A DNA stretch of 6,328 bases. It comes from Parabacteroides sp. (GTDB lineage Bacteria > Bacteroidota > Bacteroidia > Bacteroidales > Tannerellaceae). Positions 1 to 5,544 of the stretch are shown piece by piece (the first letter of the stretch is position 1; each line of letters starts with the position of its first letter). The DNA lies in contig DXRF01000192.1 in the NCBI GenBank assembly GCA_019411205.1, positions 1 to 6,328 on the forward strand, read 5' to 3'. The notes under the pieces were generated by a model, which was given only the letters and a program-made list of their open reading frames with translations, was not told where the DNA came from and made no database searches. The position numbers were made by a program, and so were the translations under genes.

Positions 1-348
1 TTCTATAGCTGATTCGAATACATAACGGGTAATGAATTGTGGGATGAAATCAGTTATCCCTAATTCCTCCCGTACTTCCCGGCGAAGGGCATCTTCAACC
101 GTTTCACCATAGTCGATATGGCCTCCTACAGCCGTATCCCATTTACCGGGTTGGATATCTTTGTTCATCGAACGCTTCTGCAGATAGAGGTCGCCCGCTT
201 TATTGAAAATATGCAGGTGTACTACCGGATGTAACATCTTCGATCCGCTATGGCACTCTTTGCGGGTAGCTTTTCCTATTGTCTCTCCCTCTTCATTAAC
301 CAAAGGGAAACACTCTTCTTTCATTGATTTTAGATTATTAAAATCCAT
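1..348 (-). CDS. NUDIX hydrolase, C-terminus cut by window edge
   Basis: The first 116 codons are visible and the frame is open to the window edge, so the C-terminus is missing. A textbook Nudix box (G-x5-E-x7-RE-V-x-EE-x-G-I) occupies residues 76-98, with E82, R90, E91, E94, E95 and G97 all present; these residues bind Mg2+ and the diphosphate of NDP-X substrates. The preceding stretch (FPLVNEEG at 14-21, LHPVVHLHIFN at 39-49, LYLQKR at 54-59, PGKWDTAVGGH at 67-77) is typical of the YfcD/IPP-isomerase-like branch of NUDIX proteins, which databases often label isopentenyl-diphosphate isomerase without proof. The substrate cannot be read from sequence. The ATG at 348 follows an A/T-rich stretch as is usual in Bacteroidetes; the ATG at residue 9 (position 324) is a plausible alternative start. 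It lies 87 bases downstream of topB on the same strand, so co-transcription is possible; I found no convincing promoter in that gap. Confidence 0.9.
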   Translation of the reverse strand, partial: MDFNNLKSMKEECFPLVNEEGETIGKATRKECHSGSKMLHPVVHLHIFNKAGDLYLQKRSMNKDIQPGKWDTAVGGHIDYGETVEDALRREVREELGITDFIPQFITRYVFESAIE

Positions 349-435
349 TTTGTTTTAAAATACTTTATCGTTCTTTATCAGTTATGTTTTCACGTTCTGA
401 TTTGTCGTAAATAAAGTGCAAACCTGTTTGTTGGT

Positions 436-2514
436 TTAATCCTTTCCAATCCTACTGATCGTTTTTATCAATTCCTCATCCGACAATCCTTCTCCATAAG
501 TGACGTAATCCATGCGGAAAGTACAACCATTCTTATATTCAGAACAGCCGTAAGCTGTTTTCCCACGTAAGATACTGCCTTTCTTGCAGATCGGGCATAC
601 CGGCTTTGCGGGAATGATTGTTGTTTCCGGCTGGCCGGCAGTCTTTTCCTTCTTGGCACGCGGTTTGCGCGGTTTCTTTTCTTTCTGCACCTTTTCGGTT
701 TGGGGATTTTCCGGGGCAGCCTGTTCGATCGTGATGGTGCGTCCGGTTTGGTCGGAGAGGACGTTGAGCACTACCTGGTGGACCATCTGTTTAAGTTCTT
801 CCAAAAAAGTACGGGCCTCGTAGGTACCACGTTCAATCTGTCGGAGTTTCTTTTCCCAAAGACCGGTCAGTTCAGCGCTTTTCAACAGTTCTTCCTGTAT
901 CGTGCCGATGAGTTCTACGCCTGTAGCCGTAGGGAACAGGTTCTTTCGTTCCTTGCGGATATAATTGCGTTTGAACAACGTCTCGATGATGGCGGCGCGG
1001 GTGGAAGGACGGCCTATACCGTTTTCCTTCAATGCGTCTCGCAATTCATCATTGTCCACCAGTTTACCGGCGGTTTCCATTGCGCGAAGCAGTGTCGCTT
1101 CGGTGTAGGGTTTGGGTGGTTGTGTCCATTTCTCGCCTAATGTTGGTTTGTGGGGACCGCTTTCTCCTTTTACGAAATCTGGTAATACACCTTCTTCGTC
1201 TGACGGTTCGGCATCCGGGTCCTTCTGCTCAGCTCCGAACACGACACGCCATCCCGGTTTCAGTATTTGCTTGCCTGTTACCTTGAAATCCACCTTGTCG
1301 ACTTTGCCCAATACCGTAGTAGTCGATATTTCGCAGTCCGGATAAAAAGCCGCGATGAAACGGCGGGCCACCAGGTCGTACACCTTCCGTTCGTTGTCTG
1401 TCAGGTTACGTGCCGGTACACCAGTCGGAATAATGGCATGGTGGTCCGTTACCTTCGAGTTGTCGAACACACGTTTGTCTTTCCTTATTTTCACCTTCAG
1501 CAGCGGGGCTGTCAAGTCTGCATAGTCTACCAGGCCGCTAAGTGTGTTGGGGACTTTCGGATAGATGTCGTCACTCAAGAAAGTGGTATCGACACGTGGA
1601 TAGGTTGTTACTTTCTTTTCGTATAGCGATTGGATCAGCTTCAACGTATCGTCTGCAGTGAAAGCAAACTTCTTGTTGCATTCCACCTGCAACGAAGTCA
1701 GGTCGAAAAGGCGGGGAGCATATTCCTTGCCTTTCTTTCCAGATATGTCGGTGACGGTGAAATCTTTTTGCCGGACTATTTCCAAGAAGGCTTCCCCTTC
1801 TTCCTTTTTCGTGAATTTGCCTTTGGTGGCCGAGAAGGTCGTGTTCCGGTAGACTGTTTTCAATTCCCAATAGGGTTCCGGTTTGAAGTTGTCTATTTCG
1901 GCTTGCCGGTTTACGATAAGCGCAAGGGTAGGCGTCTGTACTCGTCCTATGGAGAGCACTTGCCGGTTTTGTCCGTAGCGAAGTGTGTAGAGGCGTGTCG
2001 CGTTCATGCCTAACAGCCAGTCACCGATAGCACGGGAAAGGCCGGCCTCATACAATTTGGTGAAATCGGACTGTTCTTTCAGGTGTTGGAAACCTTCGCG
2101 GATCGCTTCTTCAGTCAACGAAGATATCCACAGGCGGTAGATCGGACATTTACAGCCGGCCTTTTGCATCACCCAGCGCTGGATCAGTTCTCCTTCTTGG
2201 CCGGCATCCCCGCAGTTGATGACCATTTCGGCATTCTGCATCAACTCTTCGATTATTTTGAATTGTTGTTCGTATGTCGGGTTGCTGATCAGCTTGATCC
2301 CAAACCGGGGTGGGATCATTGGGAGAGAAGCCAAACTCCATCGTTTCCAGTTGTCCGAATAATCATTGGGTTCTTTAAGAGTGCACAGATGTCCGAAAGT
2401 CCAGGTAACCTGATACCCGTTTCCTTCAATATACCCGTTCATCCTTTTAGTCGCCCCGAGTACTTCTGCAATTTCGCGTGCTACACTGGGCTTTTCAGCT
2501 ATACATACCTTCAT
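436..2514 (-). CDS. topB: DNA topoisomerase III (type IA), TopB
   Basis: This 692-residue type IA topoisomerase cuts and passes single DNA strands, decatenating replication and recombination intermediates; it acts in the cytoplasm on the nucleoid. The N-terminal TOPRIM domain (about 1-150) starts with IAEKPSVA (E7, K8) and has the acidic motif at 103-109. Topo IA core motifs follow: SIGRVQTPTL at 188-197, the active-site tyrosine Y305 in TTYPRVDT, TDHHAIIPT at 356-364 and GIGRPSTRA at 499-507. A Lys/Pro-rich linker (about 608-627) leads to a C-terminal four-cysteine zinc-ribbon-like element (C640, C643, C657, C664). Length is close to that of E. coli TopB. One oddity: the TOPRIM triad reads D103-A-G-Q-E107, lacking the usual middle Asp. 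A Bacteroidetes-type promoter lies just upstream, and the 302-base gap before it suggests topB begins its own transcript. The start at 2514 gives the canonical MKVCIAEKPS N-terminus. Confidence 0.97.
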   Translation of the reverse strand: MKVCIAEKPSVAREIAEVLGATKRMNGYIEGNGYQVTWTFGHLCTLKEPNDYSDNWKRWSLASLPMIPPRFGIKLISNPTYEQQFKIIEELMQNAEMVINCGDAGQEGELIQRWVMQKAGCKCPIYRLWISSLTEEAIREGFQHLKEQSDFTKLYEAGLSRAIGDWLLGMNATRLYTLRYGQNRQVLSIGRVQTPTLALIVNRQAEIDNFKPEPYWELKTVYRNTTFSATKGKFTKKEEGEAFLEIVRQKDFTVTDISGKKGKEYAPRLFDLTSLQVECNKKFAFTADDTLKLIQSLYEKKVTTYPRVDTTFLSDDIYPKVPNTLSGLVDYADLTAPLLKVKIRKDKRVFDNSKVTDHHAIIPTGVPARNLTDNERKVYDLVARRFIAAFYPDCEISTTTVLGKVDKVDFKVTGKQILKPGWRVVFGAEQKDPDAEPSDEEGVLPDFVKGESGPHKPTLGEKWTQPPKPYTEATLLRAMETAGKLVDNDELRDALKENGIGRPSTRAAIIETLFKRNYIRKERKNLFPTATGVELIGTIQEELLKSAELTGLWEKKLRQIERGTYEARTFLEELKQMVHQVVLNVLSDQTGRTITIEQAAPENPQTEKVQKEKKPRKPRAKKEKTAGQPETTIIPAKPVCPICKKGSILRGKTAYGCSEYKNGCTFRMDYVTYGEGLSDEELIKTISRIGKD

Positions 2515-2545
2515 TCGTAAAACACTCTTTTTTGAAACTGTCTTG

Positions 2546-2577
2546 CAAAAATACGCTTTCTTGATGACTTCCCGAAA
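2546..2577 (-). promoter_or_regulatory. Predicted Bacteroidetes-type promoter of topB
   Basis: On the minus strand TATTTTTG (2553 down to 2546) matches the Bacteroidetes -7 consensus TAnnTTTG exactly. Twenty bases upstream lies TTTC (2577-2574), three of four matches to the -33 element TTTG, within the usual 19-21 base spacing. A start a few bases downstream of the -7 box would give a leader of about 25-30 bases before the topB ATG at 2514. This is prediction from consensus only. Confidence 0.6.
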
Positions 2578-2790
2578 TCATATGTGTGATTTAAATAATC
2601 CTTTTAGATAGTTCGTTAAATCTGATAATTTGACATTGTGCTTCGTCTCTATGTTTACTGTACTTATAAAAAATGTTGTGAATAACGGGCGTGTGTTTAG
2701 TAGTCCTCGTTCTTATTTCTGACCGATCATGCAGGATGAGTTAACCCGATGTCCGTCTTTGATTCAGAATTCTGGGTGGTGATAAAGACC

Positions 2791-2816
2791 AAAAAAGAGG
2801 AAAGAGTTGTCTCTTT
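2791..2816 (-). terminator. Intrinsic terminator after the DUF4833-like gene
   Basis: Read on the minus strand, immediately after the TAA stop (2819-2817), there is a perfect 6-bp stem AAAGAG (2816-2811) / CTCTTT (2806-2801) with a 4-base loop. CC, CTC and then a run of six T (2796-2791) follow. The upstream A-run can also pair with the T-run to lengthen the stem. This is a classic Rho-independent layout and marks the end of the transcript entering from the right. Confidence 0.75.
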
Positions 2817-3365
2817 TTATTTGCTGATCCTTTCTGTGACGGAGACACCGGTGTCGGCTGTTATGCCTTGCAGTTCCACGTACTCTACATGGAGCGGATT
2901 GTTGGGACTGGCTTTGACATACAAGGATTGTAGGATGGCTTGCCGGTTGTTTATCTTGACGTGGCAGACGAAGTGATCTTTTTCCCGGCAGACTGTCAGT
3001 TCTCTTTCCGGATAGGCAGTGAGGGTGATCGTGCAGGTCTGCTCCGTCTGCGAAACCACTTTGTAGCCGTAAGCCATCTTCTTTTGTATGAAACTTAATC
3101 CGTTGGTTTTTCCCGGCTCCTTTTCCCGGTTCAACCAATAAACATTAATGGGTTCTTTGGTGTCCAGTTTGCCATTGGTTTGGTTGGCATCGTAACAGAC
3201 GAGATTACGGTTCAAGCTGCGTGCAATGTGGAAAAGCCGATCCGGTGTCGGATATGTGGAGTTTGGGTCGGTATCTCGGTTGTTCGCATAAGCATGAATG
3301 GAAGTACTCCATAACAAGTAATATAGCAATGATAGTCTTGCCATAAAGTGGATGATATTGTTCAT
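2817..3365 (-). CDS. Exported DUF4833-like protein of unknown function
   Basis: This is a 182-residue protein. Residues 1-27 form a likely Sec signal peptide: a hydrophobic stretch around 8-22 (MARLSLLYYLLW), then AYA at 25-27 with predicted cleavage before N28. There is no Cys at the cleavage site, so it does not look like a lipoprotein and is probably periplasmic. The mature part contains LFHIARSLNRNLVCYDA (44-60), GKLD (65-68), INVYWLNRE (73-81) and LSFIQKKMAYGYK (90-102). I recognise this as the pattern of DUF4833, a Bacteroidetes family without known function; that assignment is from memory. Four cysteines (C57, C111, C126, C134) could form disulfides in the periplasm. The second Met (residue 8) is a possible alternative start. 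It follows tyrA by 128 bases holding a hairpin, and ends at a strong terminator, so it may be the last gene of the aromatic operon or a single-gene transcript. Confidence 0.8.
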   Translation of the reverse strand: MNNIIHFMARLSLLYYLLWSTSIHAYANNRDTDPNSTYPTPDRLFHIARSLNRNLVCYDANQTNGKLDTKEPINVYWLNREKEPGKTNGLSFIQKKMAYGYKVVSQTEQTCTITLTAYPERELTVCREKDHFVCHVKINNRQAILQSLYVKASPNNPLHVEYVELQGITADTGVSVTERISK

Positions 3366-3405
3366 GGTCGTTTGTTTTTATGGTATGAATGTCATTAAAT
3401 GAGTT

Positions 3406-3444
3406 GTTCCACAAGTGTGAGCTGACGAGTCACGACTGTGGAAC
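3406..3444 (-). repeat. Imperfect 15-bp inverted repeat between tyrA and the DUF4833-like gene
   Basis: The outer arms GTTCCACA (3406-3413) and TGTGGAAC (3437-3444) are perfect reverse complements. Two mismatched positions follow, then an inner stem (3416-3420 with 3430-3434) containing GTGA/TCAC around a 9-base loop. No T-run follows in the direction of transcription, so it is not a standard intrinsic terminator. It could be an operator, a leader hairpin of the downstream gene (39 bases from its start) or an mRNA 3'-end stabiliser for tyrA. Confidence 0.65.
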
Positions 3445-3493
3445 GATTTGTTGTTACCGGATTATATCTTGGAAAGCGGTGTATTAAACTGTA

Positions 3494-4267
3494 TTATTCG
3501 ATATTCTTCCTGATCTTGGTCAGGTATTCTTTCATTCTTTCCGAATCTTTGTTTTTGATAATTTCCTGCAAGATATCCAGTTCCTCTTGGATGCGTGCGA
3601 TCTGATGAGGTGTGCGCGGGTTGAAAAGGATTTCTGTCAATAGATAGTCGTCTTCGGAAAGCAGGCCTCTGGCTATCTTCATGTGACGTTTGAAAGTTGT
3701 ACCCGGAGCATCCTGGTGTTTCATCGTGGCAGCAAATACCATTGTGGATGCAAACGGAATGCCGAGTGAATAAGCCACGACTTTGTCATGTTCTTCGAAA
3801 GTATATTCGCAGATATGTAGGCGCAGGCTGGAATAGATATCTTTGAAGAATATTTTTCCCAGATGATCCCCTTCGGAGATAATGATCGTATTTTCTTTCT
3901 CCAGTTGTCCCAAATTGGCGAATGTTGGACCAAACATCGGGTGGGTAGAAACATACGGGAAGCCACATGTTTCGTAAAATTCTTTCAGGTGTGTCTTGAC
4001 CGATGCGATATCCGAGATGATACAGTATGGCTGCAGGTAAGGCATGACACTCTTGAATGCTTCGATCGTATAGCTCAGTGTCACGCAATTGATGACTAAT
4101 TCGGGTTTGAATTCGGCAACTTCTTCCGGCTTCTGCAGGCGAAGGGCGTTGTATATGAAACGCATCCGTTTTGGATCGCTCTCAAGTACGGCTACTTCAT
4201 GTTCAAAACTAAGTAAATCGGTGAAGAAAGATCCCATCTTCCCTGCACCCAATATCAATATTTTCAT
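3494..4267 (-). CDS. tyrA: Prephenate dehydrogenase (TyrA family)
   Basis: This 257-residue enzyme is expected to convert prephenate to 4-hydroxyphenylpyruvate with NAD(P)+, the tyrosine-specific branch step, in the cytoplasm. The N-terminus is a Rossmann fold with GAGKMG (7-12); acidic residues after strand 2 (E29, D31) suggest NAD rather than NADP. SDIASVK (85-91) and THPMFGP (108-114) are TyrA signatures, H109 being the family's catalytic histidine. The helical C-terminal domain has EEHDKVVAYSLGIPF (158-172). Where E. coli TyrA has LRH and many relatives LPH, this protein has IPF, so that histidine is replaced by F172. There is no chorismate mutase or ACT domain, making it a short monofunctional form; the mutase is supplied by the neighbouring DAHPS fusion. 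Arogenate dehydrogenase activity is an alternative that sequence alone does not exclude. The gene sits 110 bases downstream of the DAHPS-mutase gene, beyond a structured spacer. The start at 4267 places the first beta strand directly at the N-terminus. Confidence 0.93.
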   Translation of the reverse strand: MKILILGAGKMGSFFTDLLSFEHEVAVLESDPKRMRFIYNALRLQKPEEVAEFKPELVINCVTLSYTIEAFKSVMPYLQPYCIISDIASVKTHLKEFYETCGFPYVSTHPMFGPTFANLGQLEKENTIIISEGDHLGKIFFKDIYSSLRLHICEYTFEEHDKVVAYSLGIPFASTMVFAATMKHQDAPGTTFKRHMKIARGLLSEDDYLLTEILFNPRTPHQIARIQEELDILQEIIKNKDSERMKEYLTKIRKNIE

Positions 4268-4299
4268 TATCAGTAATTGTTTAATGTATTAATGTGTCC

Positions 4300-4378
4300 A
4301 TAATAATGTGCCAATGTACCAATTAAAGAGAATGTCCCATTGGCAAATTGGCATATTAGCTCATTGGCACATTATTAT
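4300..4378 (-). promoter_or_regulatory. Structured leader before tyrA: 17-bp perfect inverted repeat with an alternative hairpin
   Basis: Positions 4300-4316 and 4362-4378 are perfect reverse complements over 17 bp (core TAATAATGTGCCAATG). The left arm in transcript order begins within the stop codon of the DAHPS-mutase gene (4380-4378). The motif ATTGGCA or its complement occurs four times (4309-4315, 4339-4345, 4347-4353, 4363-4369). On the minus-strand RNA, 4353-4339 can pair with 4323-4309 (13 Watson-Crick pairs, one G-U, one mismatch, 15-base loop). That pairing uses the same bases (4309-4316) as the outer stem, so the two hairpins exclude each other. No T-run follows either hairpin. Seen: the complementarity. 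Inferred: an attenuator or riboregulator for tyrA, or simply a degenerate intergenic repeat. A 21-codon aromatic-rich ORF (4354-4289) runs through it. Confidence 0.5.
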
Positions 4379-5448
4379 TATTGTTCATTCATGATGATCA
4401 TCTGCTGGCGGACGGATTCTTCATGAATTTCTTTCAGGATTTCTTTTACAAAGTCTGTACTCAAATCCATCTGTTCACCCATATTGGAACGCTTTTCCAA
4501 AATCTCGCTGTAGCGCGGTGATTGTAGGATCGGCATATTGTGTTCTTTCTTGTACACGCCGATCTCGCGGGAGATGCGCATACGTTTAGCCAGCAGTTCC
4601 AATAGTTGTTCGTCGATACCGTCGATCTGGCGGCGAAGTTCGGCCAGGTTTTCCGTTGTCTGGTTGGAGTCGCGGATAACCAATAAATTCAGAACGTAAT
4701 CCAATACATCCGGTGTGATCTGCTGTGAGGCGTCGCTCCAAGCGCAATCGGGGTTGCAATGCGATTCGATGATCAAACCATCGAAACTCAAGTCCATAGC
4801 CTGCTGGCAGAGAGGAGCGATCAGTTCGCGTTTGCCTCCGATATGGCTCGGATCACAGAAAATAGGCAGGTTCGGCATGCGGCGACGAAGTTCGATGGGG
4901 ATATGCCAGAGCGGGAGGTTGCGGTACATCTTCTTATCATAAGAACTGAAACCGCGATGGATGGCACCCAGACGACGGATACCGGCACCATAGAGACGCT
5001 GGAAAGCTCCGATCCACAGTTCCAAATCCGGATTGACCGGGTTCTTGATCAAGACAGGAATGTCTACTCCTTTCAGTGCATCGGCGATCTCCTGTACGGC
5101 GAACGGGTTAACCGTTGTACGGGCTCCGATCCACAATACATCGATCCCCGCTTTCAATGCTTCGAAAACATGGTCTTTCGTTGCCACTTCGGTAGCCACA
5201 TACATACCTGTTTCCTTTTTTACCCGTTTCAACCATTGCAAGCCTTCTGCACCGATTCCTTCGAATCCACCCGGTTTGGTACGAGGTTTCCAGATTCCTG
5301 CGCGGAACAACTTGATGCCTTTGTCAGCGATTCCTCTGGCCGTTTCCATTACTTGCTCTTCTGTTTCAGCACTACATGGACCGGCGATTACGACAGGACG
5401 CTGCGGGTCAATACCGGGTAACATGATTGATTCTAATTCCATTTCCAT
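4378..5448 (-). CDS. aroF: Bifunctional DAHP synthase / chorismate mutase
   Basis: This 356-residue fusion catalyses two separate steps. The N-terminal part (about 10-255) is a type I-beta DAHP synthase, condensing phosphoenolpyruvate with erythrose 4-phosphate at the entry of the shikimate pathway. Motifs are AGPCSAET (22-29), KPRTKPGGFEGIG (54-66), IGARTTVNPFAVQ (107-119), IKNPVN (134-139), HRGF (164-167) and CDPSHIGGKRE (198-208). Likely metal ligands by analogy with the family are C25, H202, E228 and D239. The C-terminal part (about 266-352) is an AroQ-type all-helical chorismate mutase turning chorismate into prephenate; R272, R289, K300 and R312 align with E. coli R11, R28, K39 and R51. 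The mutase-last order is the Bacteroidetes arrangement (studied in Prevotella nigrescens, where prephenate inhibits the synthase), the reverse of the Bacillus mutase-first fusion. No ACT domain is present. It follows the aminotransferase by 81 bases and precedes tyrA. M3 and M9 are alternative starts. Confidence 0.96.
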   Translation of the reverse strand: MEMELESIMLPGIDPQRPVVIAGPCSAETEEQVMETARGIADKGIKLFRAGIWKPRTKPGGFEGIGAEGLQWLKRVKKETGMYVATEVATKDHVFEALKAGIDVLWIGARTTVNPFAVQEIADALKGVDIPVLIKNPVNPDLELWIGAFQRLYGAGIRRLGAIHRGFSSYDKKMYRNLPLWHIPIELRRRMPNLPIFCDPSHIGGKRELIAPLCQQAMDLSFDGLIIESHCNPDCAWSDASQQITPDVLDYVLNLLVIRDSNQTTENLAELRRQIDGIDEQLLELLAKRMRISREIGVYKKEHNMPILQSPRYSEILEKRSNMGEQMDLSTDFVKEILKEIHEESVRQQMIIMNEQ

Positions 5449-5461
5449 GACTGTATGATGA

Positions 5462-5496
5462 TTTGTAATTTATGATTTATAGTTTATGATTTATGA
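5462..5496. repeat. Tandem 7-bp repeat (TTTATGA type) in the DAHPS-mutase leader
   Basis: Five contiguous 7-base units in exact register: TTTGTAA (5462), TTTATGA (5469), TTTATAG (5476), TTTATGA (5483), TTTATGA (5490). On the transcribed strand these read TCATAAA units ending 13 bases upstream of the DAHPS-mutase start codon. Two further units in opposite orientation lie at 5530-5543, in the end of the aminotransferase gene. Such arrays can change length by strand slippage, which here would alter leader length. Confidence 0.8.
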
Positions 5497-5544
5497 TTTG
5501 GGAATATGATTTGATGGTGATACATATAACTATAAATCATAAAT
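5468..5544 (-). repeat. 17-bp perfect inverted repeat spanning the aminotransferase stop codon and DAHPS-mutase leader
   Basis: ATTTATGATTTATAGTT (5468-5484) has its perfect reverse complement at 5528-5544, with 43 bases between. In transcript order the first arm encodes the last four residues and stop codon of the aminotransferase, and the second arm lies about 20 bases before the DAHPS-mutase start. The stem is nearly all A/T and lacks a terminal T-run, so it is not an obvious terminator. Because the arms are built from 7-bp repeats, several pairing registers are possible. Confidence 0.7.

Larger units (their letters stand above)
2515..2816. other. 302-base gene-free gap between topB and the DUF4833-like gene
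   Basis: No ORF here looks protein-like on either strand. The left end (2546-2577) holds a predicted topB promoter, and the right end (2791-2816) holds the terminator of the upstream gene. The middle (about 2580-2785) shows no inverted repeat, tandem repeat or RNA gene that I recognise. Confidence 0.6.

Noticed and set aside
362..417. Inverted ACTTTAT/ATAAAGT pair in the topB-NUDIX gap
   Set aside because: Only 7 A/T-rich bases per arm with a 42-base loop; not distinguishable from background.
419..437. Small palindrome CAAAC-CT-GTTTG and a 5-bp stem just after the topB stop, considered as terminator or operator
   Set aside because: Arms are only 5 bp and no T-run follows, so this is within chance expectation. 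Read-through from topB into the NUDIX gene remains possible.
584..2013. Several plus-strand ORFs of 80-146 codons opposite topB
   Set aside because: All are antisense to topB and overlap each other in different frames. Their translations show no domain features.
2627..2655. Plus-strand TTTG ... TATGTTTA, considered as a promoter facing right
   Set aside because: The spacer is about 17 bases rather than 19-21, the -7 box lacks its final G, and no plus-strand gene lies downstream.
2764..3138. Minus-strand ORF of 124 codons overlapping the DUF4833-like gene in another frame
   Set aside because: The 182-codon frame has a signal peptide, family-like motifs and a stop right at the terminator. This frame has none and reads through the terminator hairpin.
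3445..3475. GATATAAT-like sequence upstream of the DUF4833-like gene, considered as a promoter
   Set aside because: It resembles a sigma70 -10 box rather than the Bacteroidetes TAnnTTTG element, and no matching -33 TTTG sits at the right distance.
4759..5421. Long plus-strand ORF (220 codons) opposite the DAHPS-mutase gene
   Set aside because: It lies wholly antisense to a highly conserved enzyme and its translation has no recognisable motif. It is a shadow of the codon bias of the real gene.
5484..5525. 13-codon ORF (MYHHQIIFPNHKS) in the DAHPS-mutase leader, considered as a leader peptide
   Set aside because: It has only one Tyr and one Phe, no run of regulatory codons, and runs into the AT-rich repeat. 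Chance occurrence is likely.
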